Assembly: GCA_003550325.1 (NCBI GenBank)
Contig: QKWP01001222.1
Span: 65,945 to 129,944, forward strand
Reading direction: 5' to 3'
Origin: Gigaspora rosea
Taxonomy: Eukaryota > Glomeromycota > Glomeromycetes > Diversisporales > Gigasporaceae
DNA: 64,000 nucleotides
In this document: positions 42,701 through 53,340 of the stretch, piece by piece
How the letters are laid out: each line of letters starts with the position of its first letter
Numbering within the stretch: position 1 is the stretch's first letter
Program-made: the position numbers and the translations under genes
The notes under the pieces: generated by a model
Seen by the model: only the letters and a program-made list of their open reading frames with translations
Databases searched by the model: none
Told to the model about the DNA's origin: nothing

Positions 42701-43948
42701 ATTTTTAAATAAAATAATAATAATTTAATAGTACAAATAATAGAATTTCAAAATATTATAAAATTACTATTCATCACGCGTTTTTGATTATCTGATTGGA
42801 TAAAAAAAGCGCTTGACTAATAATAGAATACATCATCGTACATTGCAGGCATATTGATTATAATCATTTCTCATGATGGTCTATCTTTGTGAGATCCGGT
42901 TGATTAGCTTTCTCATATCTGTGCATTAATAATAAATAATTATAAAAAATTTCAAATACCAGTATTTAACATCTGGTTAATGATTTTGTTTATTCATGAT
43001 CAACAATCAGTTAAAGCTATATTTGTATTATTATTGTTTAAAGCACATTGTATAAAAAGTGTGCATATATACTAACACAAGATTAGTATAATATGTAGAG
43101 TTATAGTAGGTTTTAGATAATGTGCTTTTTTATATTCTTTTTCTATTCTAATCCTTTCTAATATAAAATGATGTTTGGTCATGTCAATGTAATTTGTATA
43201 AGATTTGATCTGTTATATTAAATTACCTAACTTTAATAAGGATTATGTTCATTCGAGTCAATATGAGAACAGATCATAAAAATGCCAAGCAGAGGAATAT
43301 GCTCTGAAACCAATAGCAAAAACTAGGCTGAACTGGTTCAATCAAGCTCAAAGTATAACCAACTTCAGATTAGTATAATTTCAATGTGTTGCCATAAACA
43401 GCAACTACTAACTCGAGAAGGATCACTGTAAGAATAAAGACAAGTTAAGAGAAGTCACACAAAATCAGTTGTAACAGACTACAATTCACAACCTAGGCTT
43501 CCTTCCAAGAAAAACTAGTCATTGTTATCCAAATCCATTTATTCAAATTCTAATTTCTTCAATTCTTCCTCCAAATATTATAAAATTATAACCTGTTACA
43601 AGTGTCTCTTATATTTTTACCAATCATTTTGCATGTGTGAAAATGAGTATAAATAGTCAATGATTACACATTATAAGAAATTAATATTAAATATATGTAT
43701 ATACTATAAGTTTGTATAATTAAAAAATTAGCGTTAATATGCTCTAACCAGTTTTTGGAAATGCTAACCAAATTTGGCAAGTATGATATTACAGTAGCTC
43801 AAAATTAGTATTCTAGAGACAGATAGTAATATTACAAACATTTGCATGTACTGTAATTAATTTATTTAGTTATTATTTCCTTTTATTATAAAATAATACC
43901 CATATCAAATATCTCTTTATGCAATACAATTGGACAATCTTGCATATA
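42701..43948. other. No gene recognised
   Basis: AT-rich. 43240-43560 is somewhat less AT-rich but has no open frame or shared repeat that I can support. Confidence 0.35.
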
Positions 43949-44290
43949 TGGAGTGCTCCGTATTAAAAGGGCCCATTTTTACAATTTTTTGAAAAATGAG
44001 TTTTTATTAAATTCATGTAAATTTTGACATAATTGATATTTTTCAATTATTAATAAAAGTTGATTTGCATAATAAAAAATCAAGATAATTTAAAAAGAAA
44101 AATTACATGAGGCTGCGTAGAGCCAACACGTCACGAGATTATCCGATAGTCACCTGCCTTCTTTAACCAATCAAAATCGTGAAATTTAATTAATCCCGAA
44201 TCAGTCCGAAAATCAAAACAAATGGTTAAACTCAATTATCTCAAAATGAGATAAATGTAAAAATGGGACCTTTTAATACGGAGCACTCCA
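43949..44290. mobile_element. 342-bp MITE, family TGGGGTGTC, copy 2
   Basis: Ends TGGAGTGCTCCGTATTAAAA and reverse complement TGGAGTGCTCCGTATTAAAA, TA on both sides. Inverted relative of 13793-14134 with identical length. Confidence 0.8.
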
Positions 44291-44739
44291 TATGTGCATA
44301 AACTCTTGTTATCTAATAAAGAAAATAATTATCATAACTGTAATTATGCATAACTAATGTAAATGCTCTACAATAGATAAAAACATAAGATTAATTATTT
44401 TAAAATAATAAACAATAATTAGCGCTGCTTAATAATAATAAAAATAAAAATAATTTAATTACACTTTGCCATTTTGATTTGCTATAATCAGGCTATGGGA
44501 AACTTTAAAATAAGATAACTAATTACTTTTAAAATCTGTAATTATTGCAACATTTGTGTTAATGTCGTAATAAATTCGTAACTTGTCTATTACTATAAAT
44601 TAATAATCGGTTATTATCAGATTTTAAAAAATCAACTTTTGTTTGTTATGTACACTTTGTATCTTTAGATTTAGAAATATTTCTGTCTTATGGGCACTTT
44701 GTATCTTTGAAATAAGATTAACTGAGTTACGATAATGAA
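44291..44739. other. No gene recognised
   Basis: AT-rich; GGCACTTTGTATCTTT-like strings recur twice at about 44650-44720. Confidence 0.3.
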
Positions 44740-46510
44740 CATACTATAGTAGTAGCATAATAGTTTGGAACATAGTAAAATAGTTAATAGAACAGTAATT
44801 TATTTATTTTTTTTTTAGAAATATGATAGTTCAGACATAGCAAGGTAGTTAGTAATACAGTAGATTTTTTGTTTTTTATACACAGTACTAATGTTTTTCT
44901 CTTTAGTATGAAATGTAGTGCAATAACGAACATAGGACGATAGTAGAAGTATGATAGTTTAGTAGCATGGTATAATATATATATATATATATAGTACTTT
45001 TTTTTAGAACAGATTGTAGTGCAATAATGAATGTACGATAGTAAAAACATGATAGTTCAGGACATAGCAAGTTAGTTAGTAGTACAGTAGTATTTTTTTA
45101 AGGAATAGAAATTTGTCACACCCACGACATGTCGCCCCCGATTCGGCCAATCAAATCGCACGATTTTGTAGACAAAAAAATTTATTTTTTAAAAATTCAA
45201 AATTTTACTAGTAAAATGTAAATATAAATAAACGATATCAAAGTATATAATGTAAAATTTTATTCTGAACAACTTTTCTAAGTCATAAAGATAGATTATC
45301 TTAGTAAAAAAAATGTTTTATAAGAAAAATCAAAATTTCGAACGTTAGCACATTTAAAATTTTTTTTTACTAATATAAATCTATCTTTACGTTTAAGAAT
45401 TATATGAAAATTTTATGCTAAACAACTTTTTCTAAGTTAAAAAGATAGATTGTTTTAGTAAAAAAAAGTTTTATATGTGCTAACTTTGGAAATTTTTAAT
45501 TTTTATTATAAACGTTTTTTTATACTAAGACAATCTATCTTTATGACTTAGAAAAAGTTGTTCAGAATAAAATTTTACGTTATATGATATGCTATTTTAT
45601 ATAAATTTTACACTTTATTATGTAAAATTTTTAATTTTTAAAAAAAATTTTTTTGCCTATAAAATCATGCGATTTGATTGGCCGAACCAGGGGTGCGGCA
45701 TGTCACGGGTGCGCAAATTTATTTTTCCTTTTTTTAAATACAGTATTAATATTTAGCACAATAACGAACATAGCATAATATTGGAATTATAATAGTTCAA
45801 GACGTAACAAAATAGTTAGTAGCACTATAGGAATTTTTTTATACAGTATTGCAGTACTAATGTTTCTTTTTTCTTTAGAATGGAACATAGCACAATAATG
45901 AATATAGCATGATAATGAATGCAGCACAATAGTAGTGCATAATAGTTCAAGACATTAGTAGCACAATAATTATTATTATTTTTTTTAAATACAATACTAA
46001 CAGTTCTTTTTATTTTTGAAACAAAACATAGCACAATAATGAACTTACAATAGTAGAAGCATGATATTTTGGGACGTAGCAAGAGTTAATAGTATGGTAA
46101 TATATATATATTTTTATATATATACATATATTATTAATGATTCTTTTTTTCTTTAGAACAGAACCTAGTATGATAATGAACATAGCACAATAGTAAATGC
46201 ATGATAGTTCAGGACATTAGTACAGGTAATTTTTTTTATTTATACAGTACTAACATTTCCTTTTTTCTTTAGAACAAATAGAACATAGCATGATGATGAA
46301 TGTACGATAGTAAATGCAAGATAGTTCAGGATGTAGCATAATAGTATTTTTTTCTTTTTTTTTAATACAGTATGATAATAAATGTAATATGATAATAGAA
46401 GCATGATAGTTCAGATATAGCAAGATAGTAGCACAGCAATTAATACGAGTATGCTTAATAGTATAGAGCATAGCATAATAGTTATATAGAATTTAGTATG
46501 GTAGTTGGAA
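44740..46510. repeat. Tandem repeat, ~110-150 bp unit, split by a MITE
   Basis: Units carry GAACATAGCACAATAGTA, GCATGATAGTTCAGGACATA, GTTAGTAGTACAGTA, a T-run, and TTTTTTCTTTAGAACAGA. About seven or eight units are visible, with variable T-runs and AT microsatellites. Minus-strand ORFs here (Cys/Tyr/Ile-rich) are repeat shadows. Confidence 0.7.
45119..45720. mobile_element. 602-bp MITE with AAATTTGTCACACCC ends
   Basis: Left AAATTTGTCACACCCACGAC with GGCCAATCAAATCGCACGAT; right in reverse complement AAATTTGCGCACCCGTGACA with GGCCAATCAAATCGCATGAT. Inside, AAAGATAGATT and CTAAGTTAAAAAG strings form further inverted repeats. Inserted into the tandem repeat. Confidence 0.75.
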
Positions 46511-46660
46511 CATAGTGATAGTTGGAATCAGTAATTTGTATTTATTTATTGTATTTTTATTTATTTATTTATTTTTTTTGTTATAAATATGACCAATATA
46601 TAATCATTTATATATATAAAAAAAAACTCTTTCCACTGATCTCCATTTTATTACAAATTA

Positions 46661-47615
46661 CAGTCAGACCTCCTTATAGTCACACCCCATATAGTTACAC
46701 CTCTATTTAAGCACCGATTTTGTGCGACGAACTCAAATATAGTAAAAAACCTCATTATAGTCACAAATCGCTTATTATCGGTATAAAAATATTTTTTAAC
46801 AATTTTATTAATTAAAAACCCTCATTATAGTCACCAATTTTTAACTAAATATGGATTATATAATCTGATTGGCCAATTTTCATATTCACATATTTAAAAT
46901 TATCTATTAATTGATAATCCGCCTGTTAACTAGAGAGTAATCCTATAGGCAAAATGTGGAGTGCTTCTATATAAAAGTTTTTCTTACTAAGTTAACGATA
47001 CAAGTCCACTAATTGAAAGTTGTAGAGCTCATCGAGATGCATCTAAAGGTGGTTAGATCATCCAAATCAGCCCAGTGAATGGCGAGTTATCGTCAAAAAT
47101 GATTGGCCGACTATATAAAAATCTGTGACAGAGATTACATATAAAATCACTATAGGCAAAATGTGGATTGCTTCCATCTAAAACTTTTTTCCTTACTAAG
47201 TTAACGATACATGCCCACTAATGAAAGTTGTAGAGCTCATTGAGACGCATCTAAGGTTGGTTAGATCATCCAAATCGACCTAGTGGATGGTGAGATATCG
47301 TTGAAAAACTATTGGCTGACTATATAAATATTTTATATAGAAATTATATGGTTGGCCAATTTTTTTGGCAATATCTTGCCATCCACTGGGCCAATTTGAA
47401 TGATTTAACCACCATTAGATACGTCTCAACGAGCTCTACAACTTTCAATTAGTGGGCCCTTATCATTAACATAGTAAGAAAAAAAGTTTTAGATGGAAGC
47501 ACACCACATTTCACCTATAAATAACCATAATAAGGTATTTTATTTATAGTCACACCTCTTTACAATCACCAAAATAGGGTGCGACGGACTTGGTGATTAT
47601 AAAGAGGAACGACTG
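46661..47615. mobile_element. pogo/mariner-like MITE, 955 bp, TA TSD
   Basis: Left CAGTCAGACCTCCTTATAGT, right in reverse complement CAGTCGTTCCTCTTTATAAT, flanked by TA. Related to 11903-12662. The interior holds three ~140-bp modules (two direct, one inverted) with GTAGAGCTCATCGAGATGCA and TTAGTGGGC-type strings. Confidence 0.8.
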
Positions 47616-47674
47616 TATACCCATACTCTACTTTCAGCAGCTTAAATAAGAAAACCAGACTATACTGAACTCAA

Positions 47675-48001
47675 ATGTTTACCAACTATCAACATTCTTT
47701 ATATTACGACATTCTTATCTTACCTCAGTTTCTCTTAGATTTCTATAAAATTTTTATACACAATAAGTTTAACGTAATAAACATGCCTCTGTATGTGTAC
47801 TCAACTGTTAGGCAATCTACTATAAACCTCACTATCGTGAGTCACAATACTGGACATGAATACATTACAAATCAAGTATATATATATAAAATAACTATAG
47901 AGATACGCGGCTCTGGTATAACTATAAACACTTTTAACGGTTTGTATTTTTACTTTTTCACAAAAAGTAGGCGATTTGGTTTGACCCTATCAACAATATA
48001 A
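47675..48001 (+). CDS. Hypothetical 108-residue protein
   Basis: ATG at 47675, stop at 47999. Residues 1-35 are hydrophobic/aromatic (YYDILILPQFLLDFYKIFIH), followed by SHNTGHEYITNQVYIYKITI and GSGITINTF. It is one of the few AT-rich ORFs here with mixed amino-acid use and no repeat overlap, and it could be a short beta-rich protein. No motif recognised, no intron seen. May be chance. Confidence 0.25.
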   Translation: MFTNYQHSLYYDILILPQFLLDFYKIFIHNKFNVINMPLYVYSTVRQSTINLTIVSHNTGHEYITNQVYIYKITIEIRGSGITINTFNGLYFYFFTKSRRFGLTLSTI

Positions 48002-48599
48002 TTACATCATCAGTTACCATATCAGGTGCAATCTACATGTACACATCAATCACAACAATCAACACAGCATCACCATGTAACTACTTCACCACTATTGTCA
48101 AAATACTTATCAACACAACAACATTACGGGACTTGGCTATTGTTAATTAGGTCGGACCTGTCTAAGTTATTATAATACTACTATAGATTACAACTATCAG
48201 AATAGGACTAAGGTCCTACCTAACCAACTTTCGGCCACAGATGCACTGTACTATGAGACGGTAGTCTGATATTTTTAGTTATATAATAGGTTGTTTATTA
48301 CTTAGTAATAATTGTAAGATTTATAAATATCATAATAAAGAACGAGAACAAGATCTGGTTTTTAAACATAAAAATATATATATATATTAATTTTTGCAGT
48401 TTTATTAGTTTAAATTTGTGTTCCCAATAATTTTACCTAGTTAAAATTAAAGCAGTAAAGTGTAATTTCAGATTTTGATCTGAATTATAATTCAGACCAA
48501 AATTTGAAATTACACTAATATGGAGTTGAAAAGTGCTTATATGGTTATGTGTGCACAACAAATCTAACAAATAATTTAAAGATTAACAAAAATTAATAC
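48002..48599. other. No gene recognised
   Basis: Contains a short inverted repeat at 48455-48515 (AAAGTGTAATTTCAGATTTTGATCTGAATT region), otherwise AT-rich. Confidence 0.3.
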
Positions 48600-48780
48600 T
48601 ACAGGGGCGCATTGGTGTAGAGGTTAGACCCGGATGCAAAATTCTTACCTGGGTCACCCGTGCAATTTGAAATTGAGTGATCCGAGTAAAAACGGTTTGC
48701 ATATAAGGGTTCTGGAGTTGAGAGAAGTGAACCTCTTCAAACTGTGGATTATTGGGTGAACAGATCACAAGATCAAAGTG
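48600..48780 (+). repeat. Possible tRNA-derived (SINE-like) fragment
   Basis: GGGGCGCATTGGTGTAGAGG TTAGACC resembles a tRNA 5' half with an A box. Less AT-rich than its surroundings. No convincing B box or cloverleaf, so it is only a candidate. Confidence 0.25.
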
Positions 48781-49282
48781 TGATTAATACGCATGCCAGT
48801 AATGATTACTGTGCAAAACAAAAACTATATGTGGTACCATATAAGAATTAATTTTTAAGATTTTATGATCAGAATAGTAATTAGATAGTGATATGGCCTA
48901 TTTATATTTAATAAATAGTAAAGGGCTTTCAGATGTCTAGAGCAAATAGCTCTATTTTTCTCAATTATTTTAGCATAATCAATTTTTCAAAGCCTTTATA
49001 ACAAAGTTATATAATAAAACTTCATTACTCTTATCATTATACTTGGATTAATCTTATTCATCACTAAAAATAATTTATTAATATTATATTTGTTAATTGT
49101 TACCCTTTAACATCTTATTGTCCCAAACTATAGTTCTCGCATTCCATAGCCTTAAATTAATACCTTATCGATGCCCTCTCTACATTGTTTCATAAACTAA
49201 CTCTTAAATTGATTGTATAAATAATCAGACAAATTAAGTAATATTCTTACTCGGATCCAAATAATTCGTGACCTTACATAAT
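48781..49282. other. No gene recognised
   Basis: AT-rich; no repeat or ORF that I can support. Confidence 0.3.
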
Positions 49283-49905
49283 TTGCATATTAATTCTATA
49301 AAAATAAAATATGAAATTGACAATGAACATATATGCCTTAACCCAGTGTTGTCATGGGACACGGACAGCGGACAGCAGACAGTCCGGGATGGGACGTCCG
49401 GAACATGTCCGCCCAGAATTTTTTTTGTCCCAGACATTCAGCGAATCAACACATAATCACCAACCAATAAAATTCGTTGTATCCATCGTAAATTATTATC
49501 ATTTTTTACGAAACGCAAACCAAGGGTCTGTATAATTCTGAAATTTGAAGGTTTTACCCAGCGGACATGTTCCGGACATAGTAGGGACAAAGTTAAAAAT
49601 TAGTGGGACATTGTCTGTGAACAATATCGTGTTGGGACATGATTGCAGACATGTTCCGGACGTCCCGTCCCAGACTGTCTGTGTCGTGTAAAATTGGCGG
49701 GACAATGTCCGTGTACAACACTGCCTTAACCCGATTAAAATCAAAATTGGACTACCATAAACAGCCAACTAGTATATCCGGATGGTTGCATATTAATTTT
49801 ATAAAAATAAAATATGAAATTAATACTGAACATATACACCTTAACTCGATTACAAATAAAATTGGACTACCATAAACAGCCAGCTAGTATATATGGATGG
49901 TTACA
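49283..49905. repeat. Tandem duplication of a ~115-bp unit, one copy split by a hAT MITE
   Basis: CATATTAATTTTATAAAAAT ... GGACTACCATAAACAGCCA ... ATGGATGGTT occurs from 49283 (interrupted at 49343, resumed at 49732) and again from 49788 to 49905. Confidence 0.7.
49344..49723. mobile_element. 380-bp hAT MITE, perfect 8-bp TSD CCTTAACC
   Basis: CCTTAACC at 49336-49343 and 49724-49731. Ends CAGTGTTGTCATGGGACACG and reverse complement CAGTGTTGTACACGGACATT. Subterminal GTCCGGAACATGTCCG / GGACATGTTCCGGAC motifs in both arms. The ORFs inside are shadows of the inverted arms. Confidence 0.85.
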
Positions 49906-50861
49906 ATAGTTATATAAACAAAATCTAATGGGCGTTTAGAAAAAATATGTTAGATAATTCTATCTGTACATAATGTCCGGTATTATAACATACTGACTTT
50001 TCCGTTTCTGGTTTCGCACAACTATATTGCACAGCTACTTATTATACAGTGTAAAATTATTACAAACATCATGGATATACCTATAAAACTTAACCAATCG
50101 AATGAATGCCCTTTTATGATCTTAATCCTGATTTTGACCAGGATTGTAAAATCTTGATCTAGGTGAACCGTTTTGACATGAGTGACCCAGTTTACTACAA
50201 CCCGGTGTTGGTCGAAAATTTTTTATTACCGATAGAGATCGATTTTTGACCGGCTGTTAATCACGGGATTAATGATCACATTTGGAGATCGATCGGTTAC
50301 CCGCATCAATTACTACATTTTGGTGATCGTACATTATCCAGTTCGATGATTACATTTTTCTGTGAACTATTACTTCATTTTTATTTTTATCCCATTTTCT
50401 TCCCATTACTATATCTTGCATGTATTAAAGAACTATGACTTCATTTATTGAATTTTTAAAGATCATTACCTCATAATGTATAAACGTTCTGTCATAATTA
50501 CTACAAGGAATCATGAGAAAGCGCAAAGTAAAGAATGTATATAAGGAGCTGGCTTTCACCAGAAGAACAGGCAGATTTTATTATTAAGAAATATATTTTT
50601 GTACATAATTTTTTATATAATGCTTAAATAAAGGTCACATATATTTTATTCTAAAAACATAAGACTCCGAACAAATAAATATTATCCCTGCATAATTCTC
50701 TATTATGAAGAATCATAATTAATTTGGGTTAATAAATTAAGTCAAAATACTCGTACACTCTCTAATAAAATCGCTCTCCCAAATAAATCTAATAAATCAC
50801 TTTCTCGAAATAATTAATAAAATTACATTCGTTTACAAACTTACAAACCTTTAATGATTGT
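49906..50861. other. No gene recognised
   Basis: 50190-50480 has several GATCGAT / ATTACTACA strings (GATCGATTTTTGACCGG, GATCGATCGGTTACCC) suggesting an old repeat. No ORF. Confidence 0.3.
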
Positions 50862-50945
50862 GGCCCAGTAGCTAAATTTGGCACACGAGTTTAGGAAGTC
50901 TCTTCCTTGCCACAATACCGGGTCTAAACTCACATTGGTGCCCTA
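50862..50945 (+). repeat. tRNA-like fragment candidate
   Basis: GTGGCCCAGTAGCTAAATTT (A-box-like) and GGGTCTAAACTC (weak B box), 70 nt in total between them. The acceptor stem does not pair convincingly. Could be a SINE remnant. Confidence 0.2.
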
Positions 50946-51100
50946 CTTTCTCTTGTATAATATAAATATATGCATTTTTATTAATAAAATTAGTTTAATA
51001 AATAAAAAATATAAATAATTCAATTTTGTTAATATTTTAATATAATTTGCTATATATAAAATATACAAATAAATCAATTATATATATATATAATAAACTA

Positions 51101-51716
51101 TGGGCCGGTGCAGAAAGATTTGTACCTCAAAAAATTTTATAATTTTGACACTAAGGAAAAATTTTTTTCTTGATTAATTATTAAAAATTTTTTAGTATCA
51201 AATAAAATAGGTTTTATTCTAACTTATTATAATATTTTTATTGTTTTAACATTGTTTTATTTTAATAATTAAGCATGTACAATTTACTGTATTTGAAAAA
51301 AAATCAAAATTTTTTTTAAAAAAAAAAGATATTTTAAATAATTTCGCAACCAATATGCAGTTCTATGAGCTGATACTTCGCAAGTGCATTAATGTGGATA
51401 TGATAAAGATATGGTTAAAATTTGAGCAAAATTGGATTACTGGTTGTGAAGAAATTAAGCTTTAAAGTGAGGTAATTTGATTTTTTTTACTATATACATG
51501 TATATATAAATTACTATAGTAAATTATATAGTAAAAAAAAAAAAAGTTACTATTAATAAATTTTTTTATTTTATCAATAAAATAATCCAAAAAAATTTAT
51601 TTTTATCAATCTGGTAACCTAATAAGTATATTAAATTAAAAAAATTAAAAATTAATTTGTACAAAAAATATTTTAATCAGAGCTATTTGAGGTACAAATT
51701 TTTTTGCACTGGCCTA
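51101..51716. mobile_element. 616-bp MITE with TGGGCCGGTGCA ends, TA TSD
   Basis: Left TGGGCCGGTGCAGAAAGATT, right in reverse complement TAGGCCAGTGCAAAAAAATT, TA at both sides; TTGTACCTC follows in both. The middle shares TTTGAGCAAAATTGGATTAC with the reverse complement of 30190-30290, so a broken copy spans part of 28372-30370. Confidence 0.75.
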
Positions 51717-52919
51717 TAACTATTTTAAATAGTATAACCTTAAAACAGGTTTATTTAAACTATTTTAAAAAATATTTTTTAAATAAAATAACTATTTTAA
51801 AATTAAAAATAGATCTAAATTAATTTAAAATTTTTATATTTTTGTAATTTTATTATAAATTTTATGCAACATAATTTTTTTAATGTTGTACTAAATTAAA
51901 TATACTAAAATTTTTAAAGAATATAGAAAGTTTAAAATAGATTTGTACAAAATTTTTATTTGTAAGCATTGCTAAAAATATGCAAAAAGATAGTTCCAAT
52001 TTTCAAATATATTTTAACAAAATTTGAATAAATTAAGTAAATATATAATTTAAAATAATTTTTTTTTTGTATATACTACATTTAGTATGTTGGCTATATG
52101 GATACCTATTAATAATAAACCCTTACTATATCGCTATATATTGTGTTGCTAACCCTATACTGAAGGCTATAGTTACTTGTAATATCATCAATATTCTCTG
52201 AATTTATTCTATAAAATATATTATTCAAATCCACTATATTACTAAATTATTATTATATTACTGAAATGAAGAATCAGAAAAATCGAGCTGATCAGAAAAA
52301 TTAGAAAAATCATGCTAGCTAGTTCAAATTCATTAATATCTGCTTTAGATCATGTTTTAGCTCTCATATTTCTCTTTCACTAGTGTGTAAGTTCTACAAA
52401 CTATCAACTGCTAATTTTTTTAAGTCATCTTTGGTCAGTTTATTAAAGTTAGAAAATTTCTTAATATATGTGATCCATACTGGATACTGAATATGTCAAA
52501 AAAATGTACCAAGATTAAACAGTAATATGTTGAGTAGATGGCAAATAACTGTTCTAAAGTAGCTGTAGCATAGAGAATCTCTAGGTAATACCCAAAGCCC
52601 AAATCCTGGACCTGTTTTTTTAATTTATAGCCTGTTTCATACAGGTGTAGATCAATTGTATCCACATAGGTAAATCATTAGTGGCAGAGTAGAGTAGGAT
52701 CATAGAGGTAGTAGTAGGTTGATTGAGGTTGGTGATGTTCAAGCAATTCTAAATATGTAATCAGCATTTCAAATTGATTTTGACTTTTCTTCTTACTTTT
52801 GATTCCCTTTTATTTCTTTTAGATTTTGATTTTTTTTTTCTCACATTTTTGTTTTTGTTCTTTTCTTTCTATTTTCTTTTCAAGTATACAAGTTTTTTTC
52901 AACCCAAATTTCAATTAGC
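51717..52919. other. No gene recognised
   Basis: AT-rich. The minus-strand ORF at 52665-52435 (MDTIDLHLYETGYKLKKQVQ...) lies just downstream of the gypsy relic and may be derived from its LTR or 3' part, but I cannot support a domain. Confidence 0.3.
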
Positions 52920-53340
52920 CAGTTCATAATGGTCTTGTGGTATTTCTTTAGCAATCATAGGTTGATCGGCACTACTAAGACTTCTTCATGTTGTTTATAT
53001 ACCTTATTAGATAGCTTGTTATGCACATAATAGGGCCCTTTTATTTTGGTTCTAGTTTACTGCTCCTATAACTGTTACTTGCAGCATTGTATAACAGAAC
53101 TTTATCTCTGATAAATAAACCTGGATATGATTTAATTTCCCTATCAAATTTTTTTGCTTATATTGAATATTGTGTACCCATATAACTGCTTCATTTTTGA
53201 ACTCTGTGTAAAGTTCTAAAACGCTGCCATTCTCTTTATTATTGTTTCTGACTCTCCCACCCCTTTGGTTATATTGTCAAGCTTCCTGACTGTGAATGAG
53301 GTAAAATAGTGTAAATTTTGTAACTACATGCTTGGAAGTT
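52920..53340 (-). pseudogene. Ty3/gypsy integrase C-terminal relic
   Basis: Minus strand: KKFDREIKSYPGLFIRDKVL, LYNAASNSYRSSKLEPK, KGPYYVHNKLSNKVYK, VVPINL. This is the order around the GPY/F module of gypsy integrases (K-x-D-I-x-GDKVLL, W-x-GP-Y-V). A TAA lies at the expected Trp before KGPYYV and more stops follow. No LTR found nearby. Confidence 0.65.

Noticed and set aside
47675-48001. Possibility that the 108-codon ORF is a secreted effector
   Set aside because: No signal-peptide pattern with a clear cleavage site; kept only as a low-confidence hypothetical.
48600-48780. Functional tRNA gene
   Set aside because: Only an A-box-like start; no paired acceptor stem or B box in the right place.
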